From Paraburkholderia kururiensis (GTDB taxonomy: Bacteria > Pseudomonadota > Gammaproteobacteria > Burkholderiales > Burkholderiaceae): 64,000 nt of DNA. Shown in pieces: positions 1 through 10,167 of the stretch. A program made the position numbers and the translations under genes. Location: assembly GCF_034424375.1 (NCBI RefSeq), contig NZ_CP139965.1:6014001-6078000 (forward strand), written 5' to 3'. The notes beneath the pieces are model-generated. The model did no database searches. It was not told the DNA's origin and saw only the letters and a list, made by a program, of their open reading frames with translations. Position 1 is the stretch's first letter; each line of letters starts with the position of its first letter.

Positions 1-869
1 ACGCCGCCGATCACCACTGCCACCACCACGGAAACCAGCGTCACCGTCAGGTTGTAGTAGAGCTTGCGGATGGGCCGCACGAATGCCCAGCGGTAGGCGC
101 CCGTCATGAGAATGCCGTCCGTGGCATCCACGAGCGACATGCCCGCCGTGAAGAGCACGGGCATCACCATGACGGACCAGAACGAGAGGCCGTCCGTCGC
201 CTGGGTCGCGGAGATGCCGAACAGCGCGACTTCCGTAGCGGTATCGAAGCCGAGCCCGAACAGAAAGCCGATGGGATACAGATGCCAGCTGCGCGACGCG
301 AGTCCGAAGAGCGGCCGGAAAATGCGCGCGAGCAACCCGCGCTGCGAGAGCAGCAGATCCAGATCCTCCTCCACGAGCACGCCGCCGCGGCGCACCGAAC
401 GAAACGTGCGATACACCGACGTGAGAATCGCGAAGTTGGCTGCCGCGAGCAGAAACAGAAACGACGCCGACACCACCGTCCCGATCATGCCGCCCACCGC
501 CTTGAACTGCGGAAACTGCGCCGCGATGCGCGTAGTCGCGCAGGCCACGGCCACCGACATCAGCACCACCACGGTGGAATGCCCCAGCGAAAAGAAGAGC
601 CCCGCGCACAGCGGATCGCGACGCGCTCCAACGAGCTTGCGCGTCACGTTGTCGATGGCGGCGATGTGGTCGGCGTCCACGGCGTGGCGCAGACCAAAGG
701 TGTAGGCGAGCAGCGCGGTGCCGAGCAGCACCGGCTTGTCGTGAAACGCCGCGAAGGCCCAGGCCCACGCGGCTGCATTGAAGGCGAGCAGGAAGGCGTA
801 GATCAGAGCCACGCGGCGGCGCGACGTGGCCTGTCCATCGTTGAACAACTGGAACGCTCGTTCGAGCAC
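1..869 (-). CDS. NiCoT-family nickel/cobalt transporter (HoxN/NixA type), 3' end outside window
   Basis: Inner-membrane secondary transporter for Ni2+ or Co2+, feeding metalloenzymes such as urease or hydrogenase, or cobalamin. The minus-strand translation contains the NiCoT helix-II signature RHAVDADHIAAIDN, preceded by hydrophobic helices, and ends at the edge with a hydrophobic stretch beginning LTVTLVSVVV, typical of the C-terminal half. The chosen start is GTG at 869 (VLERAFQLFNDG...), because GGGAG lies about six bases upstream; an ATG about 25 bases further upstream lacks such a site. The last residues are missing because the gene runs off base 1. No metal-dependent gene is adjacent, so the metal preference cannot be read from context. 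Confidence 0.9.
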   Translation of the reverse strand, partial: MLERAFQLFNDGQATSRRRVALIYAFLLAFNAAAWAWAFAAFHDKPVLLGTALLAYTFGLRHAVDADHIAAIDNVTRKLVGARRDPLCAGLFFSLGHSTVVVLMSVAVACATTRIAAQFPQFKAVGGMIGTVVSASFLFLLAAANFAILTSVYRTFRSVRRGGVLVEEDLDLLLSQRGLLARIFRPLFGLASRSWHLYPIGFLFGLGFDTATEVALFGISATQATDGLSFWSVMVMPVLFTAGMSLVDATDGILMTGAYRWAFVRPIRKLYYNLTVTLVSVVVAVVIGG

Positions 870-1199
870 GGCAACTCCCTGCGGTTGGCATTCAAGGCTG
901 GATAAGCGTGCGGCAGCGGGCGGCGCTGGACGGCGGGCACTTAAGGCGGGCACCTAAGGTGGACATTTAAGGCGCGCGCTTCAGCCGGTGCGCCGAGACC
1001 CGGCAAACTCGCGGGCGAGTGTACGGGCGCGCTTCCAGGACCGTCAAGCCGAAGAAAGAATTGGCCGGCGCCATCGCGTGGCGCGGACATCTTCGCGAGT
1101 GCATCCATACGCGCCGATATGCGTCCTGGAAGCGTCTCTTACGTCAGTTAGAATCGGCCCGTCATTCCGAAAGAAAAATGAAACCTGGGAGCGCGACGC
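870..1199. other. Intergenic region between divergent NiCoT and macroglobulin genes
   Basis: No convincing coding sequence. It must carry both promoters. It also contains a threefold 13-bp tandem repeat, listed separately. Close to the macroglobulin start the sequence is A-rich and a GGGAG element precedes the ATG at 1200. Confidence 0.6.
932..970. repeat. Three imperfect 13-bp tandem repeats
   Basis: Units GGCGGGCACTTAA (932-944), GGCGGGCACCTAA (945-957) and GGTGGACATTTAA (958-970) lie head to tail, followed by the start of a fourth (GGCG). They sit about 60 bases upstream of the NiCoT start. A role as a regulator binding array is possible but only inferred. Confidence 0.7.
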
Positions 1200-4100
1200 A
1201 TGCGACGCGGCACGAACAAACTCAAACAACCTTCCCTCTGGGCCGCGGCGACCGCCGTCGCGCTCGGTCTTCTCGCCGCCACGACCTGGCGCGCCGATGC
1301 GGCCCGCATCACGCACGTTTCGCCGCAAGGCACCGTCGCGCAGGTCCGGCAGATCGTGGTCAAGTTCGACGAAGCGATGGTGCCGTTCGGCGCGCCTGAC
1401 CTCGCGGCGCCCGCCACCGTAAAGTGCAACGACGCGTCCGCGAGCGCCGGTCAGTCGCGCTGGATCGACGAACGCACGTGGGCCTGGGACTTCTCCGCCG
1501 ACCTGCCGCCGGGCGTCGCCTGCTCCGTGGATCTGAAAGACGGGCTGAAGTCCTCGGCCGGCAACGCGCTCACCGGACCACGGCACTATGCGTTCAAGAC
1601 GGGCGGTCCGTTCGTGCAGGACGTGGAGCCCACCGGCGACGAGATCGAAGAGCGCCAGGCCTTCGTACTGACGCTCAACGGACCCGCAACGGATGCCTCC
1701 GTGAAGCAGCACGTGTGGTGCGAGTCCAGTGGACTCGGCAACCGCATTCCGATCACGAGCGTCGATGCCGCCACACGCACGGCCTTGCTCAAGCGTTTCC
1801 GCCTGCAAAAGGACGCCGCACGCGTGCTCACGCTGCAATGCCAGCAGGCGCTGCCTTCGGGCACGAAGGCGCAACTGGTCTACGGCAAGGGCGTGGCAAG
1901 CCCGAGCGGCATCGCCAACGACGTGGAGAGACGCTTCGACTTCACGGTGCGCGCGCCGTTTGCCGCGAGCTTCAGCTGCGAGCGCGAAAACGCGAAGGCG
2001 CCCTGCACGCCGCTGCGTCCCGTGCGCGTGCAGTTCAACGCGCCCATTGCACGGGCCGATGCCGAACGTATCCGCATCAAGGGTCCGGACGGCGAGATCA
2101 AGCCCACCTTCTCGCCCGACGACAAAGACCCGCAAACCAGCACCGTCGAATTCGCCGCGCCGTTGCCCGAACGCGCGGCGTTGAGCGTTGTGCTGCCCGC
2201 CAACCTCAAGGACGCGAGCGGCCGCGCGCTCACCAACGCCGACCTCTTCCCGCTCAAGACCACCACCGGCCCGCTGCCGCCGCTCGCGAAGTTTTCGTCG
2301 GGCACGTTCGGCATCATCGAACGCTTTGCCGAGCCCGACATGCCCGCGCTCGTGCCCGTCACGCTGCGCAACGTCGAAGCGGACCTCCACATTGCCGGCC
2401 TCAACGCGGGCAACGCGCAGTTTTCGAAGCTGCGCGTGGAAGCCGACAGCGACATTCGCAGCTGGATGCGCAACGTCGAACGTTTCGACAACTACACGAT
2501 GACGCGCAAGGAAATCGCCGAGGCGATGCCCACGCTGCTCGACCACAACCCGCACCCCGTCATCGTGAAGCCGCGCGGCGATGCATCGGCCGACGATGAC
2601 GCGAAGGACCCGCGCATCGACGTGCGTTCGCTTTCGCTGCTCGCGGGCCGCGCCAACGTCGAAACGCTCGCGCTACCGAAGGCCGACCCGAAAGCGCTGC
2701 GTCCGTTCGAAGTGGTGGGCGTGCCGGTGACGAAGCCCGGCTTCTATGTGATCGAACTGGCCTCCCCCGCGCTCGGCGCGTCGCTGCTCGGCAAGCAGGC
2801 GCCGATGTACGTGCGCACGGCGGTGCTCGTTACGAACCTCGGCGTGCACTTCAAGCAAGGCCGCGAAAACAGCGCCGTGTGGGTAACGACGCTCGACAAG
2901 GGCCAGCCCGTGCCGAACGCCGACGTTCACGTGAGCGACTGCAACGGCGACGAAGTGGCGTCGGGCAAGACCAATGCGCAAGGCGTGCTGATGATCGACG
3001 GTCCGCTCGCGCCGCGTGCCGAATGCCGCAACGACGCCTTCGGCGGCTTCTTTGTCTCGGCGCGCATCGACGATCCCAAGACGGGTCACGACATGGCCTT
3101 CGTGCGCTCGGACTGGAACCGCGGCATCGAGTCCTGGCGCTTCAACGTGCCCACCGACACGAGCCTCGAACACACCGTGCGCGCCCATACCGTGTTCGAC
3201 CGCACGCTGCTGCGTGCCGGAGAAACGGTTTCGATGAAGCACATGATGCGTGTGGAAACGATGCACGGCCTCGCGTTCCCGCAGACCTACCCCACGCGCC
3301 TCACGATCCGCCATACCGGCAGCGGCCAGACCTGGCACCTGCCGCTCAAATGGGCCGCTGACCACACCGCCGATTCGACCTTCGCCATTCCGGCCGCGGC
3401 GAAGCTCGGCGAATACGAGGTGTCGCTGGACGACGGCGACGTGAGCGCTGCGTCGAACAAATCGGAAAACAACGCGGAAAACAACGCCGACGACAACAAC
3501 GACAGCGGCGACTCCATGCGCCACAGCTACCCGTCGGGCAGCTTCCGTGTCGAGGAATTCCGCCTGCCCGTGTTCAAAGGCACGATCGCCGTGCGCGACG
3601 AGAAGGCACATCCGCTCGTGGCCGCGAAGGAAGCACCGCTCACGCTGCAGATCGAGTACACCTCGGGCGGCGGCGCGTCGGGCTTGCCCGTGCAGGTCTC
3701 GGCGCTCATGAAGAGCACCTCGCCCGCGTTCGCCGACACGTATCCCGACTACAGCTTCGCGCCCTACGTGAAGCGCAACGACAACGCGTCCTCGTCGGAC
3801 GCCAACGACGACGAAGACAGCGCCTCTCAACAATCGACCGACGACGGCTCGAAGCTCATCGCCGACAAGGAGCCCGTCACGCTGGACCGCAACGGCGCGG
3901 GCCATCTCACGCTGAAGAACCTGCCGGCCGTCGATGCGCCGAAGCGGCTCGCGCTCGAAAGCACCTTCGCGGACCCGAACGGCGAAGTGCAGACCATCAG
4001 CGGCAGCGCCACACTGTGGCCCGCCGCGGTGGTGGCCGGCGTGAAGTCGGGGCAATGGGTTTCGGTGGGCAACACGGTGCCCGTGAAGGCACTCGCGCTC

Positions 4101-6509
4101 GACCTGCAAGGCAAGCCGCGCGCCGGCGTGCCGCTCGAAGTGCACGGCATCGCACGCATCACCATCACGTCGCGCAAACGCATGGTGGGCGGCTTCTACG
4201 CCTACGACAACCACACCGAAACGAAGGACCTCGGCACGCTGTGCAGCGGCAAGAGCGACGACCACGGCCTGCTGGCCTGCGACGCGAAGCTCAAGGAAGC
4301 GGGCAACGTCGACCTCGTCGTGACGGCGAAAGACGGCGACGGCCATGCGTCCACCGCGACCACTTCCGTGTGGGTCACGCGGGAGGAAGACCTCTGGTTC
4401 GGCGGCGAGAACACCGACCGCATCGACGTGCTGCCCGAAAAGACCGCCTACGAGCCCGGCGAAACCGCGCGCTTCCAGGTGCGCATGCCGTTCCGTTTCG
4501 CGACGGCGCTCGTTGCCGTGGAACGCGAAGGCGTGATCGAAACGCACGTCGTGAAGCTGGACGGCAAAGACCCCACCATCGACCTCAAGGTGAACGAGGC
4601 GTGGGGGCCGAACGTGTACGTCTCCGTGCTGGCGCTGCGCGGGCGCATTCACGAGGTGCCGTGGTACTCGTTCTTCACGTGGGGCTGGAAGGCGCCCATC
4701 GAATGGGCGCGCGCGTTCTGGTACGAAGGCCGCCAGTACGAGGCGCCCACGCCGCTCGTGGATCTCTCGAAGCCCGCATATCGCTATGGGCTCGCGGAGA
4801 TCAAGGTCGGCACGGCCGCGCACCGCCTTGCCGTGACCGTCACGCCCGATGCGAAGACCTACACCGTGCGCGGCAAGGCGCACGTCAAGCTGCGCGTGCA
4901 GATGCCGGGCGGCAAGCCGGCGCCCGCCGGCACGCAGATCGCGGTGGCCGCAGTGGACGAAGCGCTGCTCGAACTCATGCCGAACGACAGCTGGGACGTG
5001 CTCGACGCCATGCTGCAACGCCGCGCCTATGGCGTGGAAACGTCGACAGCGCAGATGGAAATCGTCGGACGCCGGCACTTCGGGCGCAAGGCCGTGCCCG
5101 CGGGCGGCGGCGGCGGACACGGCGCCACGCGCGAACTGTTCGACACGTTGCTGCTCTGGAACCCGCGCGTAACGCTCGATGCCAACGGCGAAGCGTCGCT
5201 CGTCGTGCCGCTCAACGATTCGCTGACGAGCTTTCGCATCGTCGCCATCGCCGCGGTGGGCGACGGCACGTTCGGCACGGGCAGTGTGTCGATCCGCAGC
5301 ACGCAGGACCTGCAACTGATCTCGGGCCTGCCGCCGCTCGTGCGCGAAGGCGACCAGTTCCGCGCGCAGTTCACCGTGCGCAACACGACGGCGCGCGCCA
5401 TGAAGGTGGCCGTCACGCCGAACGTGCCGGGGCTCACGCTCGCGGCGCAAACGGTCGATGTCGCCGCCGACTCGGCGCGCGAAGTGGCGTGGAACGTCAC
5501 GCCACCCGACGGTTTGTCCGAAGCGTCGCCCGCCGCGCTCGCCTGGAACGTGGCCGCGGCCGAACAGGGCGGACCGCACGCGAGCGACGCGTTGAAGGTC
5601 ACGCAGCGCGTCACGGCGGCGATTCCCGTCACCGTGCAGCAGGCCACGCTCACGCAGGTGGACGGCTCGTTCTCGCTGCCCGTCGCCGCACCGCCCAATG
5701 CCACGACGAACGCGGCCGGCGTGCCGCGCGGCGGCATCGCGGTGTCGTTGCAGCCGAAGCTCTCCGAGGGGTTGCCGGGCGTGCGCCGCTGGTTCGAGCG
5801 CTATCCGTACAGCTGCATCGAGCAGCAGACTTCGCGTGCGCTTGGCCTCAACGACGTGGCGCAGTGGCAGGCCGTCGTCGCACGCATGCCCGTGTACCTG
5901 GACCGCGACGGGCTGGCGAACTACTTCCCGCCTTCGGACGACAGCGGCAACACGGGCAGCACCGCGCTCACGGCGTACCTGCTCTCCGTCACGGACGAAG
6001 CCGCGAAGCTCGACCCGCGCTTCGCCCTGCCCGACGACCTACGCGCGCGCATGGAGAGCGGCCTCGCCGCCTTCGTGGACGGCCGTCTGGAGCGCAAGTT
6101 CTGGGCTCCGCGCAAGGACCTGGACCTGCGCAAGCTCGCCGCCATCGAGGCGCTCTCGCGTCACGGCGCCGCGCGTGCCGGCATGCTCGATTCGATCGAG
6201 GTCGCGCCCAACCAGTGGCCCACGTCCGCGGTGCTCGACTACTACGCGATCCTCTCGCGCGTGAAGGACATTCCGCAGCGCGACGACAAGCTCGCGCAGG
6301 CCGAGCAGATCATCCGCTCGCGGCTCACGTATCAGGGCACGCGCCTCACCTTCTCCACCGCGGACGGCGACGATCTCTGGTGGCTCATGACGGGCACGGA
6401 GACGAACGCGGCACGCACGGCGCTCACGTTCGTCGACACACCGGCCTGGAAGGACGAGATGCCGCGCCTCGTCGCCGGCCTGCTCGGCATGCAGAAGAAC
6501 GGCGCGTAG
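1200..6509 (+). CDS. Bacterial alpha-2-macroglobulin (YfhM-like), N-terminal 1769 residues, ended by an internal amber codon
   Basis: Periplasmic thioester protease trap, thought to protect the envelope from host or competitor proteases and functionally paired with PBP1C. Residues 1 to about 34 form a signal peptide (hydrophobic core ending RADA). The body carries repeated MG-type beta domains and the thioester motif CIEQ at about residue 1539, within YPYSCIEQQ. The frame stops at TAG (6507-6509) after LLGMQKNGA, but the same frame continues unbroken to 7301 with typical family sequence (TTTANLWGLLAVQRF). Full length would be about 2033 residues. In relatives I expect Trp at this position, so TGG to TAG is the simplest explanation. 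ATG 1200 is preceded by GGGAG. Two acidic/Asn-rich insertions (near 3460-3510 and 3780-3840) look like linkers. Confidence 0.88.
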   Translation: MRRGTNKLKQPSLWAAATAVALGLLAATTWRADAARITHVSPQGTVAQVRQIVVKFDEAMVPFGAPDLAAPATVKCNDASASAGQSRWIDERTWAWDFSADLPPGVACSVDLKDGLKSSAGNALTGPRHYAFKTGGPFVQDVEPTGDEIEERQAFVLTLNGPATDASVKQHVWCESSGLGNRIPITSVDAATRTALLKRFRLQKDAARVLTLQCQQALPSGTKAQLVYGKGVASPSGIANDVERRFDFTVRAPFAASFSCERENAKAPCTPLRPVRVQFNAPIARADAERIRIKGPDGEIKPTFSPDDKDPQTSTVEFAAPLPERAALSVVLPANLKDASGRALTNADLFPLKTTTGPLPPLAKFSSGTFGIIERFAEPDMPALVPVTLRNVEADLHIAGLNAGNAQFSKLRVEADSDIRSWMRNVERFDNYTMTRKEIAEAMPTLLDHNPHPVIVKPRGDASADDDAKDPRIDVRSLSLLAGRANVETLALPKADPKALRPFEVVGVPVTKPGFYVIELASPALGASLLGKQAPMYVRTAVLVTNLGVHFKQGRENSAVWVTTLDKGQPVPNADVHVSDCNGDEVASGKTNAQGVLMIDGPLAPRAECRNDAFGGFFVSARIDDPKTGHDMAFVRSDWNRGIESWRFNVPTDTSLEHTVRAHTVFDRTLLRAGETVSMKHMMRVETMHGLAFPQTYPTRLTIRHTGSGQTWHLPLKWAADHTADSTFAIPAAAKLGEYEVSLDDGDVSAASNKSENNAENNADDNNDSGDSMRHSYPSGSFRVEEFRLPVFKGTIAVRDEKAHPLVAAKEAPLTLQIEYTSGGGASGLPVQVSALMKSTSPAFADTYPDYSFAPYVKRNDNASSSDANDDEDSASQQSTDDGSKLIADKEPVTLDRNGAGHLTLKNLPAVDAPKRLALESTFADPNGEVQTISGSATLWPAAVVAGVKSGQWVSVGNTVPVKALALDLQGKPRAGVPLEVHGIARITITSRKRMVGGFYAYDNHTETKDLGTLCSGKSDDHGLLACDAKLKEAGNVDLVVTAKDGDGHASTATTSVWVTREEDLWFGGENTDRIDVLPEKTAYEPGETARFQVRMPFRFATALVAVEREGVIETHVVKLDGKDPTIDLKVNEAWGPNVYVSVLALRGRIHEVPWYSFFTWGWKAPIEWARAFWYEGRQYEAPTPLVDLSKPAYRYGLAEIKVGTAAHRLAVTVTPDAKTYTVRGKAHVKLRVQMPGGKPAPAGTQIAVAAVDEALLELMPNDSWDVLDAMLQRRAYGVETSTAQMEIVGRRHFGRKAVPAGGGGGHGATRELFDTLLLWNPRVTLDANGEASLVVPLNDSLTSFRIVAIAAVGDGTFGTGSVSIRSTQDLQLISGLPPLVREGDQFRAQFTVRNTTARAMKVAVTPNVPGLTLAAQTVDVAADSAREVAWNVTPPDGLSEASPAALAWNVAAAEQGGPHASDALKVTQRVTAAIPVTVQQATLTQVDGSFSLPVAAPPNATTNAAGVPRGGIAVSLQPKLSEGLPGVRRWFERYPYSCIEQQTSRALGLNDVAQWQAVVARMPVYLDRDGLANYFPPSDDSGNTGSTALTAYLLSVTDEAAKLDPRFALPDDLRARMESGLAAFVDGRLERKFWAPRKDLDLRKLAAIEALSRHGAARAGMLDSIEVAPNQWPTSAVLDYYAILSRVKDIPQRDDKLAQAEQIIRSRLTYQGTRLTFSTADGDDLWWLMTGTETNAARTALTFVDTPAWKDEMPRLVAGLLGMQKNGA

Positions 6510-7301
6510 CAGACCACGACGGCGAACCTGTGGGGCCTGCTCGCCGTGCAGCGTTTCTCGCGTGCCTTCGAAAGCGTGCCCGTGACCGGCCAGACGCGGC
6601 TGCAACTGGGCGCGACCACGAAGACGATCGCGTGGAACCAGCCGGCATCGGCGGCGAACTTCGCGTCCGCCACGGCCATCACGAAGACCGCGAACACGCG
6701 CAGCGTGTTGCTGCCGTGGTCCGCGTCGGCATCGGCTCCTGCGTCGGCAACATCGGGCGCACTTTCGCTGACGCTCACGCAGGACGGCACCGGCAAGCCG
6801 TGGGCCACCATCGAGAGCCTCGCGGCCGTGGCGCTCAAGGCGCCGTTCGCGGCGGGCTATCGCATCACGAAGACGGTCACGGCGGTGGACCCCGCGGTGA
6901 AGGGCATGGCCAAGGGGACGTACACGCGCGGCGACATCGTGCGCGTGCACCTCGACATCGACGCGCAGACCGACATGACGTGGGTCGTGGTCAACGATCC
7001 GGTGCCGGCGGGCGCGACCATACTCGGCTCGGGCCTCGGCCGTGATTCGGAAGCCGCCACCCAGGGCGAGCAGCAACAGGGCGAGGCGTGGCCCGCGTTC
7101 GTCGAACGCGGCTTCGACGGTTATCGCGCCTACTACGACTACGTGCCGAAGGGGAAATTCTCCGTGGAGTACACCGTGCGGCTCAACAACGTCGGCACGT
7201 TCGGCCTGCCGCCCACGCGCGTCGAGGCGCTCTACGCGCCTTCGACGTTCGGCGTGCTGCCGAATGCGTCGGTGATCGTGCGGCCGGCGGCTGCGCAGTG
7301 A
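6510..7301 (+). pseudogene. C-terminal remainder of the macroglobulin gene, downstream of the in-frame TAG
   Basis: This segment is in the same reading frame as the preceding gene and encodes the end of the complement-like thioester domain and the C-terminal receptor-like domain of bacterial macroglobulins. The first in-frame ATG is at 6546 (MQRFSRAFESV), in the middle of a predicted helix and without a ribosome binding site, so independent translation is unlikely. It ends at the TGA just before the pbpC ribosome binding site. If the TAG is real, the envelope trap lacks this domain unless an amber suppressor is present; if it is an assembly error, 1200-7301 is one intact gene. Confidence 0.85.
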
Positions 7302-7315
7302 AGGAGAAACGCGCG

Positions 7316-9889
7316 ATGAGCGATGGGCGGACGGCGGCGCAGCGTGGCGAGGTGGGCATCCCGTTCGCTCGGGACGCTGCGGGCGCGGCGCACGTTTCGC
7401 GTGCTTGCGTCGTTGTGGATGCGATGTGCGCCGGCCGGGCAGCGTGCGGATGCCGTGCGGACCGGACGGTCGGCATGATCCGCACATTCGGCACCATCGG
7501 CACAGTCGACGCACCCAGCCCTTCAGTAGCCCGGCGCATTGCCCGCGCCGCCCTCTGCTCGCTGCTCGTCATCGCCGCGCCCGCGGCTCACGCCCTGCCC
7601 TCGTTCACCGACGTGCAGGCGCAGTGGCGCAGTTCCGACTGGCTGCTGCTCGCGCGCGACGGCACGCCGTTGCAACGCACGCGCGTCGACAAGACCGAGC
7701 GGCGCGGCGACTGGGTCGCGCTCGCGGACGTCTCGCCGGCGCTGCGCGAAGCGATCGTCGTCTCCGAAGACAAGCGCTTTTACGAGCACAGCGGCGTCGA
7801 CTGGCACGGTGCCGCCGCCGCGGCCTGGGCGAACCTCTGGAACACGCGTACGCGCGGCGCGTCCACCGTGACGATGCAGCTCACGGGCCTGCTCGGCGAC
7901 GACCCGCAGCACTCGGGGCAGCGCTCCGTCGTGCAGAAGGCAGGCCAGGCCGTGAACGCGCTGTGGCTCGAACGGAGCTGGCGCAAGGACCAGATTCTCG
8001 AGGCGTATCTGAACCTCGTGCCGTTTCGCGGCGAGACGATCGGGCTTTCGGCGCTCTCGCTCACGCTGTTCGGCAAGGCGCCCTCGGGTCTCGACGAGCG
8101 CGAGGCCGCCGTGGCCGCCGCGTTGATCCGCTCGCCCAACGCGCCCTATGCCAGGGTGAGCGCGCGCGCCTGCCGGATTCTGCGCGACATGAAGGCGCCC
8201 GAACGCTGCGCCAATCTGGCGAGCTTCGTGCAGCTCGCATTCGCGCGGCCCGCGCCCGCCGTACTGACGGTTGCGCCGGAAGCCGAAACGCTTGCGCCGC
8301 ATTTCGCGCGGCGCATCGCGGCCGAAACGCGGCCCGCGGCCGGGGCACGCATCACGACGACGCTCGATGCCCGCCTTCAGCGCTTCGCCTCGGACACGCT
8401 CACGCGCACGCTCGTCGAACTCAACGCGCCGGCGCATCGGCGCAACGTGCACGATGGCGCCGTGGTCGTGCTCGACAACGCGACGGGCGACGTGCTGGCG
8501 TGGGTGGGTTCGTCGGGCGGACTCTCCGGCGCGCGCGACGTGGACGCGGTGCTCGCGAGCCGCCAGGCCGGCTCCACGCTCAAGCCCTTTCTCTACGCCG
8601 AGGCCATCGACGAACGGCGGCTCACCACGGCCTCGCTGCTCGACGATGCGCCGCTCGACCTCGCCGCGGGCGGCGGGCTCTACATTCCGCAGAACTACGA
8701 CAAGGACTTCAAGGGCTGGGTGAGCGTGCGCACGGCGCTCGGGTCGTCGCTGAACGTGCCGGCCGTGCGCACGCTCGTGATGGTCACGCCGCACCGCTTC
8801 GCCACCACGCTCACGGCGCTCGGCTTGCCGCTTACGCAAAGCGGCGACTACTACGGCTACTCGCTCGCGCTCGGCAGCGCGGACGTCACGCTGCTTGCGC
8901 TTGCCGACGCGTACCGCGCGCTGGCCAACGGCGGCGTGGCGTCGCCCACCTATGACCTGCCGCGTCATCCGTCCGTACCGTATGCAACGGCGCCCGCCAC
9001 GCCGCGACGCGTGTTCAGCGCGGGCGCGAGCTACATCGTGACCACGGTGCTCGCGGACAACAACGCGCGCACGCGCACCTTCGGCTTCGACAGCCCGCTC
9101 GCCACGCGCTTCTTCTCGGCCGTGAAAACAGGCACGAGCAAGGACATGCGCGACAACTGGACGGTGGGCTTCACGTCGCGCTACACGATCGGCGTGTGGG
9201 TGGGCAATGCCGACGGCGAACCGATGTGGGACGTCTCCGGCGTGACCGGCGCGGCGCCCATCTGGGCGGCCGTGGCGGGCTATCTGCACCGCCACGTGCC
9301 GAGCGAGGCGCCGCGCATGCCGGCGGGCGTCGTGCAAACACGCATCGCGTTCGAGCAGAACGTGGAGCCTGCGCGCAACGAATGGTTTTTGAGCGGCACG
9401 CAAACGCCCGTCGTGGGGCTCGCCGCAGATGCAGCCGACGCGCCGGCGCGCCCGCGCGGAACGCCGTCGGCCGTCGTTGCGCGAGGGGCGCGGGCGGTGC
9501 AATCGACGCAATCGACGCAATCCGGAAATGGCGCGCCGCGCATCGGCTCGCCCACGGATGGCACGCTCTTCGCGCTCGATCCCGACATTCCCGCCGCGCG
9601 GCAGCGCATCGTGTTCGAGCGCGCGAGCGGGTCGTCGTCGCGCAGCGCGTGGCGGCTCGACGGCAAGCCGCTCGGCCACGACGACCGCGTCACCTGGCTG
9701 CCGTGGCCCGGGCGGCACGTGCTGGAACTCGTGGACGCGAACGGCACGAGCGTGGATGCCGTGCATTTCGAAGTGCGCGGCGCGACGGCACGGCCGGGTC
9801 ATGCGGCCGTCGGCAATCGTGCGACGGGTTCGGGCTCGGGCGGCGGGCAAATGCCTGCGCGGCCGGGTTCGGGTTCGCCCGGGACGTAG
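7316..9889 (+). CDS. pbpC: Penicillin-binding protein 1C (bifunctional glycosyltransferase/transpeptidase-like)
   Basis: Membrane-anchored class A PBP that polymerises glycan strands. The N-terminal GT51 domain shows EDKRFYEH (catalytic Glu about 151) and RGASTVTMQL. The transpeptidase domain shows STLK (Ser about 420), SSLN and KTGTS (Lys about 604). A C-terminal PBP1C beta-domain follows. An unusually long Cys/Arg-rich leader of about 60 residues precedes the hydrophobic anchor (ALCSLLVIAAPAAHA), so a start at ATG 7475 is possible. ATG 7316 was preferred because AAGGAG (7301-7306) sits ten bases upstream, overlapping the macroglobulin stop. Adjacency to the macroglobulin matches the yfhM-pbpC pair of enterobacteria and suggests co-transcription. 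Confidence 0.93.
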   Translation: MSDGRTAAQRGEVGIPFARDAAGAAHVSRACVVVDAMCAGRAACGCRADRTVGMIRTFGTIGTVDAPSPSVARRIARAALCSLLVIAAPAAHALPSFTDVQAQWRSSDWLLLARDGTPLQRTRVDKTERRGDWVALADVSPALREAIVVSEDKRFYEHSGVDWHGAAAAAWANLWNTRTRGASTVTMQLTGLLGDDPQHSGQRSVVQKAGQAVNALWLERSWRKDQILEAYLNLVPFRGETIGLSALSLTLFGKAPSGLDEREAAVAAALIRSPNAPYARVSARACRILRDMKAPERCANLASFVQLAFARPAPAVLTVAPEAETLAPHFARRIAAETRPAAGARITTTLDARLQRFASDTLTRTLVELNAPAHRRNVHDGAVVVLDNATGDVLAWVGSSGGLSGARDVDAVLASRQAGSTLKPFLYAEAIDERRLTTASLLDDAPLDLAAGGGLYIPQNYDKDFKGWVSVRTALGSSLNVPAVRTLVMVTPHRFATTLTALGLPLTQSGDYYGYSLALGSADVTLLALADAYRALANGGVASPTYDLPRHPSVPYATAPATPRRVFSAGASYIVTTVLADNNARTRTFGFDSPLATRFFSAVKTGTSKDMRDNWTVGFTSRYTIGVWVGNADGEPMWDVSGVTGAAPIWAAVAGYLHRHVPSEAPRMPAGVVQTRIAFEQNVEPARNEWFLSGTQTPVVGLAADAADAPARPRGTPSAVVARGARAVQSTQSTQSGNGAPRIGSPTDGTLFALDPDIPAARQRIVFERASGSSSRSAWRLDGKPLGHDDRVTWLPWPGRHVLELVDANGTSVDAVHFEVRGATARPGHAAVGNRATGSGSGGGQMPARPGSGSPGT

Positions 9890-10167
9890 CAAATGCGATG
9901 GCCGTCGGCGGCAACGGGTACGCCGGCACAGCATAGGGTGGGCAGCCTGTATCGACTAACGGCGGCCGTGGCAATACGCGAGCAAGAGGCCGCACAGCAA
10001 GAGCTAAAACGCAAGCGTCGATCCGCACAGTCGGTGCGCCTGGTTCGCGTAGCCCGACTGCAAGGCAAATCGTGCTGCCGCTGCATCAACTGCGGTCTCG
10101 CTGCGGGCTGCGCTCGATGCCACGCTGCAGGCGCCCGATCCCGAGTCCCGAACCGCAACGCGCGCGT

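Noticed and set aside
1044..2555. Long minus-strand frame antisense to the macroglobulin gene (also 2673-5579)
   Set aside because: High-GC shadow: His/Arg/Gly-rich translation, no ribosome binding site, and the plus strand encodes recognisable domains throughout.
4016..7045. 1009-codon plus-strand frame overlapping the macroglobulin gene
   Set aside because: Out-of-frame shadow with Arg/Ala/His-rich composition; it spans the amber codon only because it is in another frame.
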